DNA of 64,000 nucleotides from Sphingobium sp. EM0848 (GTDB taxonomy: Bacteria > Pseudomonadota > Alphaproteobacteria > Sphingomonadales > Sphingomonadaceae). The position numbers and the translations under genes are program-made. Below the pieces are notes generated by a model. That model had not been told where the DNA came from, made no database searches, and saw nothing but the letters and a program-made list of their open reading frames with translations. Shown in pieces: positions 56,526-64,000 of the stretch (position 1 is its first letter; each line of letters opens with the position of its first letter). The stretch lies in NCBI RefSeq assembly GCF_013375555.1, contig NZ_JABXWB010000001.1, forward strand, positions 310,001-374,000. Reading direction: 5' to 3'.

Positions 56526-57449
56526 CTATGTATCATCCGCATCAATCGCGGAACGATCGTCGGCATGGCCGCGCTGCATTCCGGCGATGAGATAATCGAC
56601 GAGCGCGCGCGCCGCGGCGCGGGTTGCGCGCCCCATCGGGAAATAGGCATGGACGGGAATCTGCTCCATCGTCCAGCCGGCAAAGAGGCGGACGAGCAGG
56701 CCCTGTTCGATCTCGCGCCGGCACGACAGGAGCGTGGTCGAGGTGATGCCGAGGCCCGCGACGGCAGCCGCCACCGCGCCTTCATTTTCGTTGGTCGTGA
56801 AATGCGTCTCGATATCGGGGCGCAAGGTCTCGCCATCCCGCTCGAAGACCCAGGCGTTGGGAACGGCGGATGCCGGTCCGCCAACGATGCGGTGCGCGGT
56901 GAGCTCGGTTGGCGAACCGGGCGTGCCCGCCGCCGCGAGATAGTCGGGCGCGGCGATGACGACGCGTGATACGGTGGTGATCACTTTGGCGGTAGCCGAG
57001 GAATCCTGGAGCCTGCCGACGCGGATCGCGACGTCGACGGCGTCGCGCACCAGATCCTGTCGGCGATCGCCCATCTGCACTTCGATATGGAGGCGGGGAT
57101 GCTGCGCGGCGAAGGCGGGCAGGCGCGGGATCACCTCGCGAATGCCGACGCTCGCGGGCATGCTCAGCCGCACTAGGCCGCGCAGGTCGCCGCCATCGCG
57201 CACGCTATGTTCCGCGTCGTCCAGCGCGGAGAGGATGGGCTCAAGCCGGGCAAGAAACTCGGTGCCGGCTTCGGTCGGCACCACGGCGCGGGTTGTGCGC
57301 GTGAGCAGCCTTGCGCCCAAGCCGGCTTCGAGATCGGCGATGATGCGCGAGGCTTGGGATTGGGAAAGCCCGCATTCGCGCGCCGCGGCCGAAAAGCTGC
57401 CGAGGCGCGCGACGCGGGTGTAGAGTCGCAGGGCGAAAATATCCTTCAC
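56526..57449 (-). CDS. LysR-family regulator (second)
   Basis: 307 residues with N-terminal winged helix (FALRLYTRVARLGSFSAAARECGLSQSQASRIIADLEAGLG as two helices) and a C-terminal effector domain. It is on the same strand as the SDR gene upstream and the NTF2-like gene downstream, 50 and 83 bases away. Likely controls these. Confidence 0.9.
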   Translation of the reverse strand: MKDIFALRLYTRVARLGSFSAAARECGLSQSQASRIIADLEAGLGARLLTRTTRAVVPTEAGTEFLARLEPILSALDDAEHSVRDGGDLRGLVRLSMPASVGIREVIPRLPAFAAQHPRLHIEVQMGDRRQDLVRDAVDVAIRVGRLQDSSATAKVITTVSRVVIAAPDYLAAAGTPGSPTELTAHRIVGGPASAVPNAWVFERDGETLRPDIETHFTTNENEGAVAAAVAGLGITSTTLLSCRREIEQGLLVRLFAGWTMEQIPVHAYFPMGRATRAAARALVDYLIAGMQRGHADDRSAIDADDT

Positions 57450-57499
57450 CCCCTGGGCATAGGATCAATCCGCAGGCTTCGCCAGCGCGGCGACCATCG

Positions 57500-58258
57500 T
57501 CAGCCGAACGCGCCGCCGGCCAGCAGCTGGTCGTTGAACTGGGTCACGCCCGCATGCTCATTGGGACCGGGCATGGCGCGCAGGACCGAGGCCGGTGCAA
57601 CGAGGATTTCCTCCGCCCCGCGTTCAAACTGCTCCATGGCGCCGGCGATGAACTGATCGAGCGGGATGGCGCGTTCTTCCTCGGTGCTGTTGAGGAGTTC
57701 GGTGCGCACCCAGGGCGGCGCGATCTCGACAACCTCAATGCCGTGCGGTCGCAACAGATAGCGCTGCGAAAGCGTCCAGCTATGCATGGCGGCCTTGGTC
57801 GCGGAATAAACGGCCGTGATCGCCATCGGCACGAAACCCAGCACCGACGAGACATTGGCGATGACGGCATCGGGCCGGCCCTTGAGATGTTCGATCAGGG
57901 CCGAGGTCATCCGGATCGGCCCGAGCAGATTGGTGGTGACGGTCGACGTGGCGAGCGCATCGTCAACCGGCCCGTCGGCCTGGTCGAGCAGCATGATGCC
58001 GGCATTGTTGATCAGCACATTGAGGTCGGGATGATCGGCGATCAGCGTCGCGGCGGCCGCCCGGATGCTGTCGGGATCGGTGATGTCGAGCTCGATCGCG
58101 GCCATGCCGGGATTGGCGTCGAGGGTCTCCTGCAGCCGCTCCTTGCGGCGGCCCGAGATGATCACCCTGTTGCCGCGCTGGTGAAAGGCCTCGGCCAGCC
58201 CGCGACCGATGCCCGAGCCGCCGCCGGTGATGAAGATGGTGTTGCCGGTCATACGCAT
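57500..58258 (-). CDS. Short-chain dehydrogenase/reductase
   Basis: 252 residues, classical SDR: TGGGSGIGRGLA (cofactor motif), NNAGI, catalytic Ser in NVSSVLGF and YSATK with Tyr and Lys. The start at 58258 follows AGGAGAAG by 6 bases. Substrate not inferable. A LysR gene lies immediately downstream. Confidence 0.9.
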   Translation of the reverse strand: MRMTGNTIFITGGGSGIGRGLAEAFHQRGNRVIISGRRKERLQETLDANPGMAAIELDITDPDSIRAAAATLIADHPDLNVLINNAGIMLLDQADGPVDDALATSTVTTNLLGPIRMTSALIEHLKGRPDAVIANVSSVLGFVPMAITAVYSATKAAMHSWTLSQRYLLRPHGIEVVEIAPPWVRTELLNSTEEERAIPLDQFIAGAMEQFERGAEEILVAPASVLRAMPGPNEHAGVTQFNDQLLAGGAFG

Positions 58259-58641
58259 GATGCTTCTCCTGGATGGATGATATGGTCAGCGGCATCCAGG
58301 TGACGAACTGGGTCGTGGCGCCGCGGATGACGTGGCGCCAAAATGATCCTGACACTTTGTAGGAAGTAGCCATGAATATCGGCTATCTTTTATGCGTCCT
58401 ATGCATAGGGAGCGGACGTCGATCCGGCGCTTCGGGCCTTGGGTCCGGCATGCGCAACGCGGGCCTCAGGTCGGCTGTGCCCGCTTTCCTGTCGCCATGA
58501 AAGCCTCTCCCAACTGTGCTCACACGCGATGATTTGTCATCACCATATAAGCACCGCAGCGGAAATCGGCTCCGTCAACAACCTGCTCTGGCGTGGCTAA
58601 CCATATTGAAATGCCTGCGATTTTCCGCGCCAGCCTACGCC
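58259..58641. other. Intergenic region between SDR and trmB
   Basis: 383 bases with no supportable gene. It holds the SDR promoter side (an imperfect TCCT...AGGA palindrome near 58335-58355 and TATGCGTCCTATGCATA near 58389-58407) and, from about 58500, sequence before the trmB stop without features. Neither palindrome is strong. Confidence 0.4.
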
Positions 58642-59337
58642 CTAATTTCGCCGGTAGCGGAAGTACCAGACTTCGTGCCCGATCCGCCGGGCCTTGGCCT
58701 CATAGCGGGTTTCGGGCCATCCGCCGGGCCGGTTCTGAAAGTCCTTCGGTTCGCTTGCCAGCCATTCGAAATCGGGATGGCCGTTCATCACCATCAGCGC
58801 CCAGCGCAGATAGACGGGATGATCCGTGCCGAAGCGAAATTCGCCGCCCGGCTTCAGCTTTTTCGCGATCATGGCGACCGGCCCCGGATTCATCATGCGG
58901 CGCTTGGCATGGCGGGCCTTGGGCCAGGGGTCCGGGTGGAGCAGATAGACGAAGCTGAGCGCGCCGTCGGGAATGCGATCGAGCACCTGAAGCGCATCGC
59001 CCATGTGCAGTCGGACATTGCCCAGCGCCTGATCGCGAATATGGCCGAGCGCGGTGACGACGCCGTTCAGGAACGGTTCGCAGCCGATGAAGCCATGGTC
59101 GGGCAGCAGGTCGGCGCGATAGGCGAGATGCTCGCCCCCGCCGAAGCCGATCTCGAAATGGAGCGGGCGGTCGTAACCGAAGAGGTTGGCGGCGGTGACT
59201 TCGCCTTCTTCCGGCACGGAAACGGCCGGGAGCAGCGTGTCGATCAGCTGTTGCTGGCCCGCGCGCAGCTTGGGGCCGGACTGGCGGCCGTAAAGGCGGT
59301 TGAGAGTGGTCGGATCGCCGGATTTATGCGCTGTCAT
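58642..59337 (-). CDS. trmB: tRNA (guanine-N7-)-methyltransferase
   Basis: 231 residues. Methylates G46 in tRNA variable loops using S-adenosylmethionine. Signature segments: EIGFGGGEHL (SAM motif), LHPDPWPKARHAKRRM (catalytic Asp and basic tract), GTDHPVYLRW. The start at 59337 (MTAHKSGDPTTLNRLYGRQ) was chosen; an upstream in-frame ATG adds low-complexity sequence without homology. Confidence 0.94.
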   Translation of the reverse strand: MTAHKSGDPTTLNRLYGRQSGPKLRAGQQQLIDTLLPAVSVPEEGEVTAANLFGYDRPLHFEIGFGGGEHLAYRADLLPDHGFIGCEPFLNGVVTALGHIRDQALGNVRLHMGDALQVLDRIPDGALSFVYLLHPDPWPKARHAKRRMMNPGPVAMIAKKLKPGGEFRFGTDHPVYLRWALMVMNGHPDFEWLASEPKDFQNRPGGWPETRYEAKARRIGHEVWYFRYRRN

Positions 59338-59551
59338 GGGCGCGCCGATAGCGGGCGGCAGCGGTTGGAGCAAGCCGGGATGGGGGCCTCCTGTCCCCGG
59401 TGTTGAGGAGATTGGCCGGGGACAGGAGGAGGGGGGCCGCAACGCCGGGGCTGGCGGCGCTGTGGCTTTTGCTGGATGGATGGGGCTCGGCAAGCCGCGC
59501 CCGGTGCGTCAGGCGTCGAAAATCGGCTCTTCCAGCCAGATTTTCGTCAGC

Positions 59552-59827
59552 TCATTTGCACTTGGTGAACCGGCCCTTGGCGTCCCGGCACGGCGCCTTT
59601 TTGGCGGCGGGCTTGGCGACGGCCATCGCAGTGGGCTTCGCCATTGGCTTGGCAGCGGGTTTCATCGCCGGCATCGCCGCGGATTTCATCGCTGGTTTGG
59701 CGGCAGGCTGGGGTGGGCATTTGATGAATTTGCCCTTGGCGTCCTTGCAGGGCGCTGCGGCGAGCGCGGGAGCGGCGCTGCCAGCCAGGAGGGTGAGAGC
59801 GAGGAGGGCGGAGGTCAGCTTCTTCAT
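59552..59827 (-). CDS. Secreted Ala/Lys/Pro-rich protein with two PC-KDAKG repeats
   Basis: 91 residues: signal peptide (MKKLTSALLALTLLAGSAAPALA), then PCKDAKGKFIKCP and, at the C-terminus, PCRDAKGRFTKCK, separated by an about 45-residue Ala/Lys/Pro/Met-rich linker. Each repeat has a Cys-x8-Cys pair able to form a disulfide. Repeat spacing and flanks suggest two small knobs on an unstructured tether. Function unknown. Confidence 0.72.
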   Translation of the reverse strand: MKKLTSALLALTLLAGSAAPALAAAPCKDAKGKFIKCPPQPAAKPAMKSAAMPAMKPAAKPMAKPTAMAVAKPAAKKAPCRDAKGRFTKCK

Positions 59828-59971
59828 CGCATATCCCTTTATTGAGAGGGAGTTGCCGGACCCGACAGGGGTGCGGGCCCGACACGCTGCTTATCGCCGT
59901 TTTTCCTGTTCCAGGCTAATGAACTTTTCGTCATTTTGCCGCCATGCTGGCGTGAAAAGCCTGGCGCGGGA

Positions 59972-60214
59972 TCAGGCTGTTGCGGCGATGGCGATCGATC
60001 CTTGCTGGATCATGGCGGCGCGGGCCGCTTCGGTCCGGGCGTTGAGGGCGAGCATGTTGGTCTGCGCCGCAATGCCGCCGATGGTCGACACGATGTCACC
60101 CAACTGATCCATGGCCTTTATCAGCGCGTTTTTCTGTCGCTCCAGATCCTGCTGGAGGCGCGTGATATCGGTCGCGATCTTCTTATGGTCCGGCGTTGGT
60201 TTTCTTGTCATCAA
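59972..60214 (-). CDS. Minimal methyl-accepting chemotaxis-like hairpin protein
   Basis: 80 residues, almost all helical, lacking membrane and sensor parts. IGGIAAQTNMLALNARTEAARA equals the cytoplasmic tip of MCPs (typically IAxQTNLLALNAxIEAARAGE), the CheA/CheW contact site. The upstream charged helix resembles the adjacent MCP coiled coil. It has an independent start and follows metK after a strong terminator (60234-60266), so it needs its own promoter. It may be a stand-alone tip protein or a decayed MCP fragment. Confidence 0.6.
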   Translation of the reverse strand: MMTRKPTPDHKKIATDITRLQQDLERQKNALIKAMDQLGDIVSTIGGIAAQTNMLALNARTEAARAAMIQQGSIAIAATA

Positions 60215-60233
60215 GAAAGCGGTAACGCTCGTG

Positions 60234-60266
60234 AAAAAGGGGGCCGCCGACGGATCGGCAACCCCC
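60234..60266 (-). terminator. Intrinsic terminator of metK
   Basis: On the minus strand: GGGGG, TTGCCGA, 4-base loop, TCGGC, GG, CCCCC, then TTTTT (60238-60234). The G/C arms pair throughout; it begins 27 bases after the metK stop. Confidence 0.88.
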
Positions 60267-60292
60267 TTGAATATCGGCTCCGACGGATGGGG

Positions 60293-61498
60293 TCAGAGCG
60301 CTGCCTTCAGCTTTTCCACCAGATCGGTGCGTTCCCAGGGGAAGAAATCGCCCTCGGGCTTGCGGCCGAAATGACCGTAAGCGGCCGACGGCTGGTAGAT
60401 CGGCTTGTTAAGGCCAAGATGCGTGCGGATGCCGCGCGGGGTCAGGCCGCCCAGTTCCTTGATATTCTTGATCGCATTTTCGATCCGGTCGTCGCCGACC
60501 GTGCCGGTGCCATGGGTGTCGACATAGAGCGACAGCGGCTCCGACACGCCGATGGCGTAGGCAAGCTGGATCGTGCAGCGCTTGGCAAGGCCCGCCGCGA
60601 CGATGTTCTTCGCGAGGTAGCGGGTGATGTAGGCCGCCGAACGGTCGACCTTGGTCGGGTCCTTGCCGCTGAACGCGCCGCCGCCATGGGGCGAGGCGCC
60701 GCCATAGGTGTCGACGATGATCTTGCGGCCGGTGAGGCCGGCGTCGCCGTCCGGGCCGCCGATTTCGAAGCTGCCGGTCGGGTTGATGTGATAGACGGTT
60801 TCGTCCGAGAGCAGTTCGCCGGGCAGGACCTCCGCAACGACGCCCTTCACATAGGCCTTGAGTTCCGCGTCCTTCGCGCCTTCGTCATAGCCCGGCGCGT
60901 GCTGGGTCGAGACGACGATGGCGGTGGCGGCGGCGGGCTTGCCGTTTTCGAAGCGCAGCGTCACCTGGCTCTTGGCGTCGGGTTCCAGGAAGGGCGCGCG
61001 GCCCGAATGACGGTCAGCGGCCATCTTCGCCAGGATCTTGTGGCTGTAGTCCAGCGTGGCGGGCATGAGGTCCGGGGTTTCGTCGCAGGCGAAGCCGAAC
61101 ATGATGCCCTGATCGCCGGCGCCTTCATCCTTGTTGCCCGCGGCGTCGACGCCCTGCGCGATGTGCGCGGACTGGCCATGCAGGTTGTTTTCGAAGCGGA
61201 AGCTTTCCCAGTGGAAGCCGTCCTGCTCATAGCCGATGCGCTTCACGGTTTCGCGGACCGTGCGTTCGATTTCTTCCTGCGCGCCGGGTGCCCAGGCGCC
61301 GTTTTCATAGACGCCCTTGCAGCGGATTTCGCCCGCCAGCACCACGAGCTGGGTCGTGGTCAGCGTTTCGCAGGCGATGCGGGCTTCGGGGTCCTTCGAC
61401 AGGAACAGGTCGACAATGGCGTCGGAGATCTGGTCGGCGACCTTGTCGGGATGGCCTTCGGAAACCGATTCCGAGGTGAAGAGATAGTTGTTGCGCAT
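60293..61498 (-). CDS. metK: S-adenosylmethionine synthetase
   Basis: 401 residues. Makes AdoMet from ATP and methionine. Seen: [21 protein letters not shown] (ATP binding), [10 protein letters not shown], and [19 protein letters not shown], the P-loop-like and metal-binding motifs. The start at 61498 follows GGGAG. A small hairpin in the 58-base leader may regulate it. Follows lnt on the same strand. Confidence 0.96.
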   Translation of the reverse strand: MRNNYLFTSESVSEGHPDKVADQISDAIVDLFLSKDPEARIACETLTTTQLVVLAGEIRCKGVYENGAWAPGAQEEIERTVRETVKRIGYEQDGFHWESFRFENNLHGQSAHIAQGVDAAGNKDEGAGDQGIMFGFACDETPDLMPATLDYSHKILAKMAADRHSGRAPFLEPDAKSQVTLRFENGKPAAATAIVVSTQHAPGYDEGAKDAELKAYVKGVVAEVLPGELLSDETVYHINPTGSFEIGGPDGDAGLTGRKIIVDTYGGASPHGGGAFSGKDPTKVDRSAAYITRYLAKNIVAAGLAKRCTIQLAYAIGVSEPLSLYVDTHGTGTVGDDRIENAIKNIKELGGLTPRGIRTHLGLNKPIYQPSAAYGHFGRKPEGDFFPWERTDLVEKLKAAL

Positions 61499-61502
61499 GG
61501 GA

Positions 61503-61531
61503 CTCCCGTTACCACGCTCTGGAGACGAGCG
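61503..61531 (-). promoter_or_regulatory. Possible SD-sequestering pseudoknot in the metK leader
   Basis: On the minus strand: stem CGCTC/GAGCG (61531-61527 and 61519-61515) with loop GTCTCCA; loop CTCC can pair with the SD GGAG at 61506-61503. Together they would form an H-type pseudoknot over the ribosome-binding site. It lacks the conserved core I know from SAM/SAH riboswitches. Confidence 0.4.
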
Positions 61532-61556
61532 ATATAAAGAAAAGTTTATGTGCCTA

Positions 61557-63110
61557 TTAGCGGGTCGTTCTGCGGGTGGCAATGGCCAGTGCGATCAGAG
61601 CGATCATGAAGCCGAAGGGCGCCCAGTTGCCGAGGCGGGAGAAGAGCGTCGGCGGCAGCGGCGAAGGCAGAGCGGTGTCGAGGAAACCGGCGCGATGGTG
61701 GCCGATGCTGTGCAGGATATGGCCGCGGGCGTCGACCACGGCGGAGACGCCGGTGGGGGTCGAGCGGATGATGGGGATGCCTTCCTCCAGCGCGCGGAGG
61801 CGGGCTTGCGCCAAGTGCTGGACCGGGCCCCAGCTGCCGAACCAGGCGTCGTTGGAGGGGTTGAAGAGGAAGCTGGGGCGGTGGGCTTCGTCCACCACCT
61901 GACCTGAGAAGATGATCTCATAGCAGATCTGGACGCCCATTTTGAGTTCGGGGCGGCCGAGCGTGGCGGGCAGGGTCAGGCTTTGGGGGCCGGGGCCGGG
62001 CCAGAAGTCGACGGCGCCGGGGACGAGGCGGGAGAGGCCGAGCGGCTGGAGAATCTCGCGCATCGGCAGATATTCGCCATAGGGGACGAGGTGCGACTTG
62101 TCGTAGCGGCCCAGCAACCGGGCCTTGGGATCGACGATGAACAGGCTGTTGTTGGCGCCGGCAAGGGTGTTTTCGAGGGCGCCGTTTTTCTCGACCTGTT
62201 TGAAATAGACCTTGGTCGCGCCGGTCATGAGCAGGTCGCCGGGGCCGAGCAGCGCCGCGAGGCGGGCGCGCCAGTCAGGTTCCAGATCGAGATAGGCGGG
62301 AATCGCGGCTTCGGGCCAGAAGATCAGGCGTGGGGCCGGGCGGGGCGTGCCGGAGAGGGCGGCGAGGGTCTGGAAATGGGCCTCTTCGAGTTCGGCGGAA
62401 TATTTCTCGTCCTGGCCGATATTGGGTTGGACCACGCGGATGCGGGGTGCGCCCGCCGGGGTGGGTGGCGCGGGGGAGAGGAGGCTCCATAGGGCGAGGG
62501 CTGCCAGCGGGGCGGCCAGTGCGGCGGCGGGCCTGAACTGGCGGCGCAGGGTCAGAAGGATCGCGCCGGAGGCGAGGATGGCGAGGGCGCCGAGGCCGTA
62601 TGTGCCGATCAGGGTCGAAGCGATGGCGATGCCGGTGGGAAGCAGCGTGACGCCCAGCGGGTTCCACGCAAAGCCGGTGAAGGCGGTGGCGCGGAGATAT
62701 TCGGATGCAAGCCATGCCGCCGCGAAGAGCAGGGTGAAGGTGAGCCTGCAATCGCCGCCGCCGAGTTTTCGCCCGAACCACCATGTCGCGAGCGTCGCAA
62801 GGGCGGGATAGACCGCCAGATAAAGCGACAGCAGGACCACCGCGCCATAGCCGAACCAGTGCGGCATGGAATCCTGAAAGGTGAAGGCGTGGGCGATCCA
62901 GTTGAGGCCCAGGGTGAAATGGCCGACGCCGAACAGCCAGCCGCGCAGGAAAGCGCTGCGGCGGTCGGGCGCGCGTTCGATGAGGACGATCAGCAGCGCG
63001 AAGCAGGCGAGAGTGACGGGCCAGAGCTTCAGCGGTTCGAAACCCGTGGCCGCGACGAATCCGGCGAGCAGGGCGGTGAGCTTTGGAAAGCGGGCCGGAA
63101 TGTTCTTCAT
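61557..63110 (-). CDS. lnt: Apolipoprotein N-acyltransferase
   Basis: 517 residues, inner membrane. Adds the third acyl chain to lipoproteins. N-terminal half with several transmembrane segments, then the nitrilase-like domain with the catalytic triad Glu267 (WPEAAIP), Lys338 ([15 protein letters not shown]) and Cys396 (GVQICYE). Followed by metK 58 bases downstream. Confidence 0.94.
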   Translation of the reverse strand: MKNIPARFPKLTALLAGFVAATGFEPLKLWPVTLACFALLIVLIERAPDRRSAFLRGWLFGVGHFTLGLNWIAHAFTFQDSMPHWFGYGAVVLLSLYLAVYPALATLATWWFGRKLGGGDCRLTFTLLFAAAWLASEYLRATAFTGFAWNPLGVTLLPTGIAIASTLIGTYGLGALAILASGAILLTLRRQFRPAAALAAPLAALALWSLLSPAPPTPAGAPRIRVVQPNIGQDEKYSAELEEAHFQTLAALSGTPRPAPRLIFWPEAAIPAYLDLEPDWRARLAALLGPGDLLMTGATKVYFKQVEKNGALENTLAGANNSLFIVDPKARLLGRYDKSHLVPYGEYLPMREILQPLGLSRLVPGAVDFWPGPGPQSLTLPATLGRPELKMGVQICYEIIFSGQVVDEAHRPSFLFNPSNDAWFGSWGPVQHLAQARLRALEEGIPIIRSTPTGVSAVVDARGHILHSIGHHRAGFLDTALPSPLPPTLFSRLGNWAPFGFMIALIALAIATRRTTR

Positions 63111-63120
63111 GGGCTGCGGA

Positions 63121-63756
63121 TCAGCGCAGGGTGGCCATGGTGGCGTGGCTGCACTTGTCGCTCTTGTCCCCGCCGCCGGTCAGGGCCGAGGCCGCGATGA
63201 AGCCGCCGACCACCAGCACGAGGAAAGCGGCGGAGAGCAGGCCCAGATATTTTTCGATGAACGCCTTGATCGGGCTGCCGAATTTCCAGAACAGAAAGCC
63301 CACGAGCATGAACTGGAAGGCGCGGGACAGGACGCTGGCCCAAAGGAAGGTGAAGAGCGACAGCCCGATGAAGCCCGCCGTGATGGTGATGAGCTTGAAG
63401 GGGATGGGTGTCGCGCCCTTGATGAGGATGATTTCCGCCCCGTAATCGCGCAGATAGCAGGCGGCGACGGGGAATTTCGCGGCGAGGCCGAGAGTGTTCA
63501 ATATCTGCTGGCCGACCGTTTCATAGACGAAATGGCCGATGGCGTATCCGAACAGTCCGCCCATGACCGAAGCGATGGTGCAGATGAGGCCGAAGCGGAT
63601 CGCGCGTTCCGGGCGGGCCAGGCACATCAGGCCCAGCAGCGGATGCGGCGGGATCGGGAAGAAGCTCGATTCCATGAAACTGATGGCGAAAAGCCAACGT
63701 TCGGCGTGGGCGTGGGCGGCTTTCGCCAGCGTCCATTGGTACAGCTTCGTAAGCAT
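63121..63756 (-). CDS. DedA/YqaA-like (VTT domain) membrane protein
   Basis: 211 residues, several hydrophobic segments and the VTT/SNARE-associated motif pattern: FFPIPPHPLLGL, GLFGYAIGHFV and IKGATPIPFKLITITAGFIG, typical of YqaA/DedA-like proteins of undecaprenyl-phosphate or lipid recycling. 10 bases upstream of lnt on the same strand, so both share an envelope operon. Confidence 0.85.
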   Translation of the reverse strand: MLTKLYQWTLAKAAHAHAERWLFAISFMESSFFPIPPHPLLGLMCLARPERAIRFGLICTIASVMGGLFGYAIGHFVYETVGQQILNTLGLAAKFPVAACYLRDYGAEIILIKGATPIPFKLITITAGFIGLSLFTFLWASVLSRAFQFMLVGFLFWKFGSPIKAFIEKYLGLLSAAFLVLVVGGFIAASALTGGGDKSDKCSHATMATLR

Positions 63757-63782
63757 CGGCCTGACCCCTAGACGAAGAGGTT

Positions 63783-64000
63783 TCAGGCCGCCAGTGCTTT
63801 TGCCAGGACGAGCATTTCGTAAGGCGGGTCGAGCGGGACCGGATAGGGGCGGCGTTCGCCCGTCGGTTCGTAGCCACGCCGCTGATAATAGGCGATCAGC
63901 CGGTCGTGGCTGGCGATGACGGTCATTTCCATCCGATGGGTCTGGAAGGTCGAAACCGCAAGCCGCTCGGCGGCGGCGAGCAGTTCATGGCCGAGGCCGC
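63783..64000 (-). CDS. GNAT-family N-acetyltransferase, 5' end outside window
   Basis: The minus-strand frame is open to the window edge and ends ALAA-stop at 63785-63783. Its visible 72 residues (GLGHELLAAAERLAVSTF; HDRLIAYYQRRGYEP) contain the GNAT motif A acetyl-CoA segment and the C-terminal YYQRRGY, typical of GNAT family proteins. Target unknown. Confidence 0.85.
   Translation of the reverse strand, partial: GLGHELLAAAERLAVSTFQTHRMEMTVIASHDRLIAYYQRRGYEPTGERRPYPVPLDPPYEMLVLAKALAA

Noticed and set aside
61499..61556. Known SAM-II or SAM/SAH riboswitch before metK
   Set aside because: The leader is too short for SAM-II and the conserved SAM/SAH core could not be found; only a candidate pseudoknot is reported.

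Overview
This is a 64 kb chromosomal window of high-GC alphaproteobacterial DNA. Gene content suggests a sphingomonad (Sphingobium/Sphingomonas type): a hutH-hutG-hutU block, a coxMNOP-like oxidase with two subunit III proteins, TauE plus a TIGR02186-type protein, UrcA and glycine-zipper proteins, a GTTC-N7-GTTC LexA box, and a GGAAC-N16-CGTT general-stress promoter. The genus is inferred, not proven. No rRNA, tRNA or CRISPR array was seen.

Layout. 1-3965: histidine degradation (hutH cut by the window edge, hutG, hutU). 3982-4777: a decayed phoD remnant. 4778-6433: a GH13 alpha-glucosidase. 6551-11645: an Old Yellow Enzyme/FAD oxidoreductase, a TetR regulator and an exported arylsulfatase, linked by a near-identical operator-like sequence in both promoters. 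12045-16988: a six-gene cytochrome c oxidase operon. 17493-20715: Tad-type pilus proteins (TadG-like and two TadE-like) and an orphan MreB. 20763-26078: fructose-bisphosphatase, then a D-alanine operon (alr, dadA, a RidA protein, a shikimate-dehydrogenase-like protein) divergent from an Lrp regulator across a 41-bp palindrome. 26178-30312: sulfite-exporter-type genes and a small NfrB/NfrA-like glycan synthase/outer-membrane pair whose NfrA-like gene carries a frameshift. 30462-43398: housekeeping and envelope genes (nhaA, sucC, etfBA, uvrA, rlpA, a LytS/LytTR two-component system).

43643-58258 is the most accessory part. It holds several transcription regulators (ModE-like, two LysR, ArsR, LuxR), an alkylation-repair set (ogt; ada-alkA plus two uncharacterised genes), stress and catabolic enzymes, and clear decay. 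The decay includes a PEP-mutase-family remnant, a fumarylacetoacetate-hydrolase-family gene and an acyl-CoA dehydrogenase both beheaded at one deletion junction, and an IS66 transposase tail. A conserved ~20-bp motif precedes ogt, ada and a SnoaL-like gene, suggesting one regulon. 58642-64000 returns to core genes: trmB, metK, lnt, a DedA/YqaA-like membrane protein and a cut GNAT acetyltransferase.

The strongest candidates for new biology are the alkylation-linked motif regulon with its Ada-like four-cysteine protein, the reduced NfrA/NfrB system, the TetR/OYE/sulfatase regulon, and the leaderless ArsR promoter with repeated CCATATGG sites.
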